A stretch of DNA of 24,599 nucleotides, taken from contig CAMOTT010000014.1 in the NCBI GenBank assembly GCA_946626015.1, positions 1 to 24,599 of the forward strand, in the 5' to 3' direction. Source of the stretch: an uncultured Clostridia bacterium. Lineage in GTDB: Bacteria > Bacillota > Clostridia > Oscillospirales > Acutalibacteraceae. The notes below the pieces were generated by a model, which was not told the origin of the DNA, did not search any database, and saw only the letters and a program-made list of their open reading frames with translations. Of the stretch, positions 15,434 to 22,304 are shown piece by piece. Made by a program: the position numbers and the translations under genes. Position 1 is the first letter of the stretch; the number at the start of each line of letters is the position of its first letter.

Positions 15434-15503
15434 CCTCCGGCGGTTCATCACCGCAATGATAATTTGTGCATTTAATCAGGGATTATTTACGGTAAATCAG
15501 AAC

Positions 15504-15526
15504 AAAAAATGCAAGGGATACCTTGC
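15504..15526 (-). terminator. Minus-strand terminator-like hairpin between divergent fadD-like and spoIVB genes
   Basis: On the minus strand GCAAGG TATC CCTTGC is followed by AUUUUUUG. The stem is short (6 bp) but well formed. It points toward spoIVB, so it would stop antisense transcripts from the acyl-CoA synthetase side or attenuate a distant spoIVB promoter. The rest of 15434-15566 shows only the small dyads GCGGT/ACCGC (about 15440) and ATTTAC/GTAAAT (about 15485). Confidence 0.55.
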
Positions 15527-15566
15527 CGGAATAAAGAAATTTACAAGGGTTTATTTTATTTAAATA

Positions 15567-15595
15567 TCGACAAAATATGTTTTTTATGCTATTAT
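15567..15595 (+). promoter_or_regulatory. Promoter of the acyl-CoA synthetase gene
   Basis: TCGACA, 17 bp, TATTAT, preceded by TGC (extended -10). The expected start is near 15602, giving a leader of about 75 nt. Confidence 0.7.
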
Positions 15596-15628
15596 ATTAA
15601 AAGTGCGGCATAATGATAGGGAAAGGTG

Positions 15629-15676
15629 GTGTGCGGAACCGCAGCGGCAGAATTTTTTATTTACGGTTCCTCTTGA
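15629..15676 (+). CDS. Possible 15-codon leader ORF abutting the acyl-CoA synthetase start
   Basis: GTG at 15629 opens a frame reading MCGTAAAEFFIYGSS that ends in TGA at 15674-15676, directly followed by the ATG of the next gene in the same frame. AGGGA lies about 6 nt upstream; a second GTG at 15626 is also possible. The same stretch can form a stem GGAACCG (15635-15641) / CGGTTCC (15664-15670). It may permit termination-reinitiation, because the main gene has no ribosome site of its own. This is weak evidence from context only. Confidence 0.3.
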   Translation: MCGTAAAEFFIYGSS

Positions 15677-17317
15677 ATGAAAAAGAAATCCGAATTTTAC
15701 GACAACGTCCCCCCTGTAAAAACCATCAAAGAGCTCGTCACCTACGGCGTGGGCAAGGGGCAGGACGAAAAAATACTCATCTACCACAAAAACGAGATCG
15801 AGCATACAAAGACCTTCAACGACGTCTGGCACGATATCAACGGCCTGGGCGCGTATCTTTTCAGCATCGGCTTAAAGGATTGCCACATAGCCCTGATCGA
15901 CAAAAATTCATATGAATGGATCGTTTCATATTTCGCGGTCTTGCTTGGCCGGGATGTTTTTGTGCCGCTTGACCCCAAGCTCTCCGGGGAGGATCTTGCG
16001 CAGCAGCTCATTGAAAGCGACTGCAAAGGCATATTCTATTCCGAGCATTTCAAGGAGCAGGTGGATATTATCCGAAACACCCCGGGTATGCCCATCACAA
16101 ATTATCTTGAGCTTGAAAAATTCGACGAATATGTGGCGGAGGGTCAGAAGATACTTGAGGGCGGCAACAGGGAATACCCCGACGTTGAGGTAAAACCCGA
16201 AGACCTTGCCTGCATAGTATTCACCTCCGGTACCACCGGCAAAAGCAAGGGCGTTATGCTCTCCCACAAAAACCTTGCGGCGGACGCCACCGCCTCCTGC
16301 AAGGTTGTGCAGGGTCACTGCACGGTTGGCTTTTTGCCCCTTAATCACACGTATTCATGGGTCTCCACCATCTTTGCGGCCTTTATCTGCATAGGCTACG
16401 GTTACATTTGCGGCGACGTTAAAAATCTTGTCAAGGATTTCCAGAAATATCATCCCCAGAATTTTGCCGGCGTGCCCCTTGTTATTGAGACTATCTACAA
16501 AAACATCTGGCGCACCGCCAAAAGGCAGGGTACCGATGAAAAACTGCGCAAGGGCATCAAGCTGAGCAGATTTCTGCTTAAATTCGGCATCGACATAAGG
16601 CGCAAGCTGTTCAAGCAGATCCACGACCACCTGGGCGGCAACCTTGAAATGATCATCTGCGGCGGCGCGTCTTTGGATCCGGAATACGAACAGGGCTTAT
16701 ATGACATCGGCATCCAGACCCTGAACGGGTACGGCATAACCGAATGTTCGCCGGCGGTCACCACTAACAGGCAGAACAACTATAAAATAGGCAGCGTGGG
16801 TTTGCCCATGCCCTGCAACGAGATAAAAATAAACGACCCGGACGCGGACGGCGTGGGCGAAATATACGTCAAGGGCGACAACGTCATGATGGGCTACTAC
16901 AACGATCCTGATGCCACAGCAGAGGCCTTTGACGGAGAATGGTTCAAAACCGGCGACTTCGGCAGGATCGACAAGGACGGTTTCCTGTTCTTTGTCGGCC
17001 GCAAGAAAAACCTTATTATTCTCAGCAACGGCAAAAACGTCTCCCCCGAGGAGCTTGAAACAAAACTTATGCAAAAATACCATTACATCAAGGAAGTTAT
17101 GGTATACGAGGAAAAATCCCACATAGCCGCCGAATTTTTCCTTAACACAGAGGAATACCCCGAGGCTAAGGAATGGATAAACAGGGACGTCCACGAATTC
17201 AACAAAACCAACCCCAAGTGGAAATATATACGTTACGTCAAGATACGTGACGAGGAGTTTCCAAAAACAACGACCCTTAAGATCAAGCGCAACTACGGCG
17301 CAACTTCAAATAAATAA
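15677..17317 (+). CDS. Long-chain acyl-CoA synthetase-like AMP-binding enzyme (ANL superfamily)
   Basis: A 546-residue protein. ANL motifs in order: the P-loop TSGTTGKSKG at about 183-192, LNHTYSW near 216, GGASLDPE, NGYGITECSP (A5), WFKTGDFGRID (A7), GRKKNLIILSNGKNVSPEELE (A8) and the C-terminal PKTTTLKIKR with the catalytic lysine (A10). Together they mean an adenylation-then-thioester enzyme. The closest type is the long-chain fatty acyl-CoA ligase, although acyl-ACP ligases and aryl-CoA ligases share the motifs. The ATG immediately follows an in-frame TGA, so no longer form is possible, and no Shine-Dalgarno sequence is present. It is a single gene with its own promoter and terminator. 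Confidence 0.9.
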   Translation: MKKKSEFYDNVPPVKTIKELVTYGVGKGQDEKILIYHKNEIEHTKTFNDVWHDINGLGAYLFSIGLKDCHIALIDKNSYEWIVSYFAVLLGRDVFVPLDPKLSGEDLAQQLIESDCKGIFYSEHFKEQVDIIRNTPGMPITNYLELEKFDEYVAEGQKILEGGNREYPDVEVKPEDLACIVFTSGTTGKSKGVMLSHKNLAADATASCKVVQGHCTVGFLPLNHTYSWVSTIFAAFICIGYGYICGDVKNLVKDFQKYHPQNFAGVPLVIETIYKNIWRTAKRQGTDEKLRKGIKLSRFLLKFGIDIRRKLFKQIHDHLGGNLEMIICGGASLDPEYEQGLYDIGIQTLNGYGITECSPAVTTNRQNNYKIGSVGLPMPCNEIKINDPDADGVGEIYVKGDNVMMGYYNDPDATAEAFDGEWFKTGDFGRIDKDGFLFFVGRKKNLIILSNGKNVSPEELETKLMQKYHYIKEVMVYEEKSHIAAEFFLNTEEYPEAKEWINRDVHEFNKTNPKWKYIRYVKIRDEEFPKTTTLKIKRNYGATSNK

Positions 17318-17325
17318 CAGGTACA

Positions 17326-17366
17326 AAAAAGAACCTCGTTCAATGAACAAGGTTCTTTTTGTATTT
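17326..17366. terminator. Bidirectional intrinsic terminator
   Basis: AAAAAGAACCT / AGGTTCTTTTT (11 bp), one C-A mismatch, then GTTC / GAAC around a 3-nt loop, with U-runs on both strands. It separates the converging acyl-CoA synthetase and pnp genes. Confidence 0.92.
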
Positions 17367-17394
17367 TTATAAATTCACTTAAACGTGCCGGTCG

Positions 17395-19578
17395 TCAGTT
17401 TCTGTGAGGACGGCGGCCGCCGTTTCTGCCGTGGGAGGGGCGCCTGGGTGCGTCAGAGACCTCGTTTTCAGGTACAAGACCTTCAACGTCGATCAACGCC
17501 TCGCGGCGTGAAAGGTTGAGCCTGCCCTGGTCGTCGATCTCGCGAACCTTGACTATAACTTCATCGCCCACGTTCACAACGTCCGTGACCTTGTCTGTAT
17601 GCTTGACGTCAAGCTGACTTATGTGGACAAGCCCCTCTTTGCCGGGAGCGATCTCAACAAAGGCGCCAAAGTCCATTATACGGGTAACAACACCGTTGTA
17701 GATGGAGCCGATCTCGGGATCATTGGCTATGGTGTTGACCATCATAAGAGCGCGGTTCGCATCCTCAATATCAACAGCGCAGATATAAATGGTTCCGTCT
17801 TCCTCAACGTCCACCTTACAATTACACTCAGCGCAGATCTTCTGGATGACCTTGCCCTGCTTACCGATGACCTCGCTGATCTTGTCAACGGGGATCTGAG
17901 TTGTAAGCATCTTGGGAGCGTATTTTGAAAGCTCCTTGCGGGGTTCGGGTATAACGGGCAGCATAATATCGTCAAGGATGTGGATCCTTGCTTTGTATGT
18001 CTTTTCAAGAGCCTCTTTGATAATGGCAGGGGTAAGACCGTCAACCTTAAGATCCATCTGGATCGCTGTGATGCCCTTATGAGTACCGGCAACTTTAAAG
18101 TCCATATCGCCGAAGAAATCCTCAAGACCCTGAATGTCGACCATTGTCATAAAGCGGTCGCCCTCAGTAATAAGACCGCAGGAAATACCGGCAACGGGAG
18201 CCTTGATGGGCACGCCGGCAGCCATAAGCGAAAGGGTTGAGCCGCAGATAGCGCCCTGCGAGGTCGAACCGTTTGAGGAAAGCACCTCGGAAACAAGGCG
18301 GATGCAGTACGGGAACTCCTCAACAGAGGGAATAACAGGCAGCAAAGCGCGCTCCGCCAATGCGCCGTGACCGATCTCACGTCTGCCGGGACCTCTGCTG
18401 GGCTTTGTTTCGCCAACTGAATATGAGGGGAAATTGTAATGGTGGATGTACCTCTTGTTATCCTCTTCGTCAATGCCGTCGAGGAGCTGAGCGTCGCTCA
18501 TTGGGCCTAAAGTGGTAACGGTGAGCACCTGAGTCTGGCCTCTTGTGAACATACCTGAACCGTGGACACGGTCAAGCAGGTCGATCTCGGCATTAAGGGG
18601 ACGGATCTCGTCTATTCCTCTGCCGTCAACACGCTTGCCGTCATCCAACAGCCAGCGGCGCACAACGTACTTCTGTATTTTATAAAGACATTCGTCGATT
18701 TTGAACTCCATTTCGGGGTAGATTTCATCAAACTTTTCGTGAACAGCCTCATAGATGGGCTTAAGACGATCATCGCGGATACGCTTATCGTCAGTATCAA
18801 GGGCGAGCCTGATATCGTCAATGGAGAACTCCTTGATAGCCTCGTACATTTCGGGATCGGGATCGTTTGAGGGGAAGTCCACCTTCTCCTTGCCCACCTC
18901 TGCGGCTATGCCTTTGATGAACTCAACGATACGCTGGTTCTCCTTGTGGGCAAACATGATGCCGTTGTACATCTCTTCGTTTGTGACTTCCTTAGCGCCT
19001 GCCTCGATCATTGCAACAAGCTCGCTTGTGGAAGCGACTGTAACAGCCATGCGTGAAACCTCACGCTGCGCGGCTGTGGGGTTGATGATGAACTCGCCGT
19101 CAATAAGGCCAACGGAAACGCCGGAGATGGGTCCTCTCCAAGGGATCTCCGAGATAGACAGGGCGATGGAAACGCCGAGCATAGCTGTGATCTCCGGGGA
19201 GCAATCCTGGTCAACAGACATAACTGTTGCCACAACTGAAACGTCGTTTCTCATATCCTTGGGGAAAAGCGGACGGATGGGACGGTCGATAACACGGCTG
19301 GCAAGGATAGCCTTTTCGCTTGCCCTGCCCTCTCTCCTCTGGAAGGAGCCCGGGATTTTGCCCACGGAATAAAGCTTCTCCTCAAAATCGACTGAAAGGG
19401 GGAAGAAATCCACGCCGTCACGGGGCTTGGAAGCCATTGTGGCTGTGCAAAGCACGTTGGTCTCGCCGTAACGGACAAGACAGGAACCGCCTGAAAGCTG
19501 CGCCATTTTGCCGACCTCAACTACGAAAGGTCTGCCTGCGATCTCGGTTTTGAATGTTTTGAAATCCTTAAAAAACAT
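17395..19578 (-). CDS. pnp: Polyribonucleotide nucleotidyltransferase (PNPase)
   Basis: A 727-residue protein of the usual length. Domain order: RNase PH 1 (about 13-145), helical linker (about 150-310), RNase PH 2 (about 320-540) with the catalytic GDMDFKVAG segment at 490-498, KH domain (about 558-615) with GKQGKVI at 572-578, and S1 domain (about 622-692, SIYNGVVTRIMDFGAFVEI). The last 17 residues are Arg/Gly-rich, a short RNA-binding tail. PNPase degrades RNA 3' to 5' with phosphate and can add tails; it acts as a trimer, often in the degradosome. AAGGAG precedes the ATG. It lies downstream of rpsO, the classical rpsO-pnp order, with a hairpin and a structured leader between them. Confidence 0.97.
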   Translation of the reverse strand: MFFKDFKTFKTEIAGRPFVVEVGKMAQLSGGSCLVRYGETNVLCTATMASKPRDGVDFFPLSVDFEEKLYSVGKIPGSFQRREGRASEKAILASRVIDRPIRPLFPKDMRNDVSVVATVMSVDQDCSPEITAMLGVSIALSISEIPWRGPISGVSVGLIDGEFIINPTAAQREVSRMAVTVASTSELVAMIEAGAKEVTNEEMYNGIMFAHKENQRIVEFIKGIAAEVGKEKVDFPSNDPDPEMYEAIKEFSIDDIRLALDTDDKRIRDDRLKPIYEAVHEKFDEIYPEMEFKIDECLYKIQKYVVRRWLLDDGKRVDGRGIDEIRPLNAEIDLLDRVHGSGMFTRGQTQVLTVTTLGPMSDAQLLDGIDEEDNKRYIHHYNFPSYSVGETKPSRGPGRREIGHGALAERALLPVIPSVEEFPYCIRLVSEVLSSNGSTSQGAICGSTLSLMAAGVPIKAPVAGISCGLITEGDRFMTMVDIQGLEDFFGDMDFKVAGTHKGITAIQMDLKVDGLTPAIIKEALEKTYKARIHILDDIMLPVIPEPRKELSKYAPKMLTTQIPVDKISEVIGKQGKVIQKICAECNCKVDVEEDGTIYICAVDIEDANRALMMVNTIANDPEIGSIYNGVVTRIMDFGAFVEIAPGKEGLVHISQLDVKHTDKVTDVVNVGDEVIVKVREIDDQGRLNLSRREALIDVEGLVPENEVSDAPRRPSHGRNGGRRPHRN

Positions 19579-19618
19579 AAACTTTCTCCTTGTTTTATTT
19601 ATATTTCAGGCGGAACGG

Positions 19619-19680
19619 TTTAGCAATAAAGCCACAATTTGAATAAATCATTGTATTCAAACTGTCGATTCACTGCTAAA
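19619..19680 (-). promoter_or_regulatory. Two-tier stem in the pnp leader, possible autoregulatory RNase target
   Basis: In minus-strand RNA an outer 7-bp stem (TTTAGCA / TGCTAAA) encloses an inner 12-bp stem, 19634-19645 with 19654-19665, with one G-U pair and an 8-nt loop. It lies about 40 nt before the pnp ribosome site. In Escherichia coli PNPase represses itself through RNase III cutting of a leader stem; a similar role here is inferred by analogy. Confidence 0.55.
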
Positions 19681-19714
19681 TTCGGCCGCCATGATAACCA
19701 ACAAAACACAATTT

Positions 19715-19746
19715 TGAGCAGGTAGAGTAAACACTCTGCCTGCTCA
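19715..19746 (-). terminator. Hairpin after rpsO, probable partial terminator or processing site
   Basis: TGAGCAGG / CCTGCTCA (8 bp), one mismatch in minus-strand RNA, then AGAGT / ACTCT (5 bp) around a 4-nt loop. The stem is strong, but the following tract (AAUUGUGUUUUG) is a poor U-run, which suits partial read-through into pnp. Confidence 0.7.
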
Positions 19747-19757
19747 TGATATGCATT

Positions 19758-20021
19758 TTATTTACGGATGCCAAGCTCAGCGATGATCGAACGGTAACGC
19801 TCAATATCATTCTTCTGAAGGTATGAGAGAAGGTTGCGCCTGTGACCTACCATTTTAAGTAAGCCTCTGCGAGAATGATGATCCTTCTTGTGCACCTTGA
19901 GATGCTCGGTAAGGTCGTTTATACGCTTTGTGAGTACAGCTATCTGTACCTCGGGGGAGCCTGTGTCGCCCTCATGCAGCGCGAATTTCTGCATGATCTC
20001 AGTTTTTTCTGCCTGTGTCAT
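19758..20021 (-). CDS. rpsO: 30S ribosomal protein S15
   Basis: An 87-residue protein beginning MTQAEKTEIMQ, with HEGDTGSPEVQIAVLTKRINDLTEHLK, HKKDHHSRRGLLKMVGHRRNLLSYL and YRSIIAELGIRK, the full S15 sequence that binds the 16S rRNA central domain. The start is 20021, with AGGTGA 5 nt upstream; a longer in-frame reading from 20078 would run through the leader and add 19 non-family residues. It precedes pnp. Its own leader has a consensus promoter and a possible ribosome-site sequestering structure. Confidence 0.97.
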   Translation of the reverse strand: MTQAEKTEIMQKFALHEGDTGSPEVQIAVLTKRINDLTEHLKVHKKDHHSRRGLLKMVGHRRNLLSYLQKNDIERYRSIIAELGIRK

Positions 20022-20025
20022 AAAA

Positions 20026-20086
20026 TTCACCTCATTAAAATATTTTGCAAGCTTCCCAGCGTAAGGCAGGTGAAACACCCCATGGG
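20026..20086 (-). promoter_or_regulatory. rpsO leader with alternative pairings over the ribosome binding site
   Basis: In the mRNA, UUCACCU (plus-strand positions 20068-20074) is exactly complementary to the ribosome-site segment AGGUGAA (20026-20032). The same UUCACC can instead close a small hairpin GGUG UUU CACC (20069-20079), next to a CCCAUGGG palindrome (20079-20086). This allows an open/closed switch of the kind used by S15 autogenous control RNAs in other bacteria. Confidence 0.45.
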
Positions 20087-20118
20087 TTTACTCCATACTC
20101 CGAGAACAAGCAACTGAT

Positions 20119-20147
20119 AGTTTAACACATAAAGTTGTATTTGTAAA
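20119..20147 (-). promoter_or_regulatory. Promoter of rpsO
   Basis: On the minus strand TTTACA, 17 bp, TAAACT, with TGT before the -10 (extended). It would give a leader of about 90 nt. No terminator separates it from the flavodoxin-like gene just upstream. Confidence 0.65.
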
Positions 20148-20157
20148 GTATTTTTTC

Positions 20158-20628
20158 TTAATTTAAAGCTTTCTTTTTTAACAAAGCTCTGACATCGCAC
20201 TCGTTCTTTTTGATCTCGCCGTCCTTAACGCACACAACGCCCTTGCAAGCTCCGCCTGCAAGGCCTATCTTGCGCTGCATATCCTCCGCCGCAGCCTTAA
20301 ACAATCTGCTGCCGAAAATAATGCCGTAGACGTCCGCGCCGTTAAGGTCGTTTTTATGCAGGAAATCGTTTATCGCCGCGGGCACACAGAAAGCCTGCAT
20401 TGAGGCCGCTATGACTATCGAGCTGTATTTTGAAATATCCACATCGGGGCGGGAAATGCATACGCCCTGACCGACTATGGATTTGTATCCGCTTATGAGC
20501 TTGTTTACAACAAAACCTCGGTCGTATTTTTCAAAGATCTCCACCGTGTCGATGGTGCTGTCCTCAGAATTGCTGCAAAAGCTTCTGATCATTTCGTTAT
20601 CCGAAAAATAAACCAATAAGGTCTTCAT
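20158..20628 (-). CDS. Flavodoxin-like protein
   Basis: A 156-residue protein with the alternating beta-alpha pattern of a flavodoxin fold: MKTLLVYFSD at the N-terminus, SSIVIAASMQAF near 70-80 and VYGIIFGSRLF near 100-110. The FMN phosphate loop (T/S-x-T-G-x-T) that should follow the first strand is replaced by SDNEMIRSF, so FMN binding is doubtful or altered. Cysteines near 18, 57, 81, 127, 132 and 143 are more than usual. AAAGGAAGG precedes the ATG. It follows the lipase-like gene by 22 nt, so the two form an operon. It could be a flavodoxin/NADPH-dependent FMN reductase relative or a degenerate flavodoxin-domain protein. Confidence 0.7.
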   Translation of the reverse strand: MKTLLVYFSDNEMIRSFCSNSEDSTIDTVEIFEKYDRGFVVNKLISGYKSIVGQGVCISRPDVDISKYSSIVIAASMQAFCVPAAINDFLHKNDLNGADVYGIIFGSRLFKAAAEDMQRKIGLAGGACKGVVCVKDGEIKKNECDVRALLKKKALN

Positions 20629-20650
20629 AATAACCTTCCTTTCAGAAAAC

Positions 20651-21610
20651 CTACTGTTGCTTTTCCGTTCCTCTGTTTACCACACTGTCCGACCACGCAA
20701 GCAGGTCGTAGAAAACGTCTTTTCTGTCTATTTCGTTCAGGATCTCGTGTCTCATATTTTTATATAATTTCATTGAAACATCCCTGTGGCCGCTGCTCTT
20801 TAAATCGGAGGCCACCTGACGCACGCCCTTTCCGTACTCCCCTACCGGATCCATTTCGCCGGAGACGAGAAGTATCGGCAGGGAAAACGGGATTGATTTA
20901 TACCACGCCGGGCTTGAGACCGCTTTTAAAATTTTAAACATATCTCTGTAACCGGCGGAGGTGAACAGGAAGCCGCATTTGTCATCCTTGATGTATTTGT
21001 CGACCTCGGCCTCGTCGCGGGAAAGCCAGTCGAACTCCGTCCTCACCTTGCCAACGTGCTTATTGTAGCTGCCAAAGGCAAGCTTGTTTATAAAATTGCT
21101 GCGGTGCTTGCTGCCGTAAAGCTTTGCGCTGAGAGAGGCCACCGCGATGCCGACCCCTGCGGCGGGATTGGTTCCGCTTGTGCCGGAGAAGATGGCTCCG
21201 CTTATATCCGACCAGAATTTCTCGGCATAGTACCGGGCTACAAAAGAGCCCATGCTGTGGCCGAAAAGGATGATCGGTCTGCCGGGGTACTCGCTCTTTG
21301 CAATATCCGTCAGAAGCTTGGCGTCGTTGACAAAGCCAATCCAGCCGTCACGCTCGCCGAAATAACCAAGCTCGCTGTCTGAAGATACGGATTTGCCGTG
21401 ACCTACGTGGTCATTGACAAAAACAGCGTACCCGTTCGAGCACAGAAAAGTGGCAAATTCCTTGTAGCGGTCGCCGTGCTCCGCCATTCCGTGTATTATC
21501 TGAAAAACCGCCTTGACGTCGCTGCTGTTGGCGGGGATCCAGCTCTGTGCATAAATGTCCCCTATGCCTGTGGTAGAAGAATATACATATTCCTTATGAA
21601 TAATATCCAT
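20651..21610 (-). CDS. Alpha/beta hydrolase of the monoacylglycerol lipase / lysophospholipase type
   Basis: A 319-residue protein. The Hydrolase_4 hallmark IIHGMAEHGDRY is near 38-49, with NDHVGHGKS near 66-74. The catalytic triad is readable: nucleophile Ser119 in GHSMG, Asp254 in SGEMDPVG and His288 in MRHEILNE. No signal peptide is seen, so it is cytoplasmic or loosely membrane-bound, and probably cleaves monoacylglycerols or lysophospholipids. The ATG at 21610 has AAAGAGGTG 7 nt upstream; a longer in-frame reading from 21655 lacks a ribosome site and begins too near the promoter start. The flavodoxin-like gene follows. Confidence 0.9.
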   Translation of the reverse strand: MDIIHKEYVYSSTTGIGDIYAQSWIPANSSDVKAVFQIIHGMAEHGDRYKEFATFLCSNGYAVFVNDHVGHGKSVSSDSELGYFGERDGWIGFVNDAKLLTDIAKSEYPGRPIILFGHSMGSFVARYYAEKFWSDISGAIFSGTSGTNPAAGVGIAVASLSAKLYGSKHRSNFINKLAFGSYNKHVGKVRTEFDWLSRDEAEVDKYIKDDKCGFLFTSAGYRDMFKILKAVSSPAWYKSIPFSLPILLVSGEMDPVGEYGKGVRQVASDLKSSGHRDVSMKLYKNMRHEILNEIDRKDVFYDLLAWSDSVVNRGTEKQQ

Positions 21611-21667
21611 GCTTAACACCTCTTTTTTCTCAACAAAAATCAGTTCGCATTTCAATAAGACCTTGTT

Positions 21668-21696
21668 AGTATAACATATTTTTTACTATTTGTAAC
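21668..21696 (-). promoter_or_regulatory. Promoter of the hydrolase operon
   Basis: On the minus strand GTTACA, 17 bp, TATACT, with TGT in front of the -10 (extended). It lies 58 nt upstream of the ATG at 21610. Confidence 0.6.
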
Positions 21697-21805
21697 CCTT
21701 TTGTTACCTTTTTAATCCATTTTTGTATTGTTGCACAAAAACAGACTCAATTTTTGTGACTACTTTATAATGATGTAGTAAATAAAAAATATTTCATTTT
21801 AACCC

Positions 21806-21834
21806 TTGATTTTTTCTGTAATATGTGGTAATCT
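21806..21834 (+). promoter_or_regulatory. Probable promoter of tRNA-Ala
   Basis: TTGATT, 17 bp, TAATCT, with TGG before the -10 (extended). The expected start is near 21841, 17 nt before the tRNA. A perfect TATAAT at 21766-21771, flanked by the dyad ACTAC/GTAGT, is a second candidate but lacks a -35. The rest of 21697-21805 is AT-rich without a gene. Confidence 0.5.
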
Positions 21835-21857
21835 ATTCAAGCAGTTAAATATGTTTT

Positions 21858-21933
<76 letters not shown>

Positions 21934-21935
21934 AC

Positions 21936-21972
21936 AAAAATGCGTGATTTGTTAAACAAATCACGCATTTTT
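21936..21972. terminator. Terminator after tRNA-Ala
   Basis: Perfect 16-bp stem (AAAAATGCGTGATTTG / CAAATCACGCATTTTT) with a 5-nt loop and U5 on either strand, starting 3 nt after the tRNA CCA. Confidence 0.92.
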
Positions 21973-21977
21973 GAATT

Positions 21978-22146
21978 ATGTGTTCCGTTGCACGGAACAT
22001 TCTGTTTGGCTTCGCCAAGTAATGTACGCTTAAGCGAGCGATGTGCGCTTCGTAGGTTAAGGAACACATTACATCACTTTGCGTATAACGCAATACATCA
22101 CTATGCCGTAGGCATAACATCATTTGCCCGCAGGGCAAACATCATT
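21978..22146. repeat. Dense hairpin array with ACATCA linkers (unrecognised element)
   Basis: Six small stems in about 165 nt: H1 21981-21999 (TGTTCCGT tgc ACGGAACA), H2 22006-22018 (TTGGC ttc GCCAA), H3 22025-22054 (TACG + AAGCG with CGCTT + CGTA, 3-nt bulge), H4 22079-22093 (TTGCGT ata ACGCAA), H5 22102-22116 (TATGCC gta GGCATA) and H6 22123-22139 (TTTGCCC gca GGGCAAA). All but H3 have 3-nt loops. A linker containing ACATCA follows H3 and its outer stem, H4, H5 and H6, giving a 21-23-nt period for H4-H6. Longer pairings (21978-21986 with 22061-22069; 22019-22025 with 22066-22072) compete. There is no plausible ORF. It could be a mobile palindromic repeat or a structured RNA. Confidence 0.7.
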
Positions 22147-22304
22147 AAAAGAGGTTCATTTAATATATCCTAATCAAAACTAAGATATATATCGATGTCT
22201 TTTTCCGTTCAAATTATCAACCTTGTACGCGAACTCAAGGCCGGGCACGAATCCGTGATCTCAAATCAAGTCAGGCGTTCCGGCACTTCCGGAGGTTATA
22301 AAAA
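22147..22304. other. Non-coding stretch without a clear feature
   Basis: I find no gene here. It holds an AT-rich inverted repeat ATATATC (22163-22169) / GATATAT (22184-22190), overlapping the 10-bp palindrome GATATATATC, and a weak dyad CCTTG / CAAGG near 22221-22240. Neither makes a convincing terminator for the lipoprotein gene that ends at 22305. Confidence 0.4.

Noticed and set aside
15596..15676. Known riboswitch or T-box in the acyl-CoA synthetase leader
   Set aside because: The leader is only about 75 nt, with no T-box (TGGN) sequence, no terminator, and no recognisable aptamer core.
15613..15915. Plus-strand frame overlapping the acyl-CoA synthetase start
   Set aside because: It is out of frame with a full-length ANL enzyme, rich in Arg and Lys, and lacks a ribosome site.
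18755..19372. Long open frame antisense to pnp
   Set aside because: pnp is conserved across this region; the antisense frame is low-complexity Ser/Thr-rich sequence with no ribosome site.
22079..22146. Possible CRISPR-like array because of the 21-23-nt periodic units
   Set aside because: The conserved part is only about 6-8 nt and the variable parts are self-complementary hairpins; there is no repeat of 24 nt or more and no cas genes.
21934..22304. Integrated element at the tRNA-Ala 3' end
   Set aside because: No integrase gene and no second copy of the tRNA 3' end (att site) is found downstream within the window; the hairpin array alone does not prove integration.
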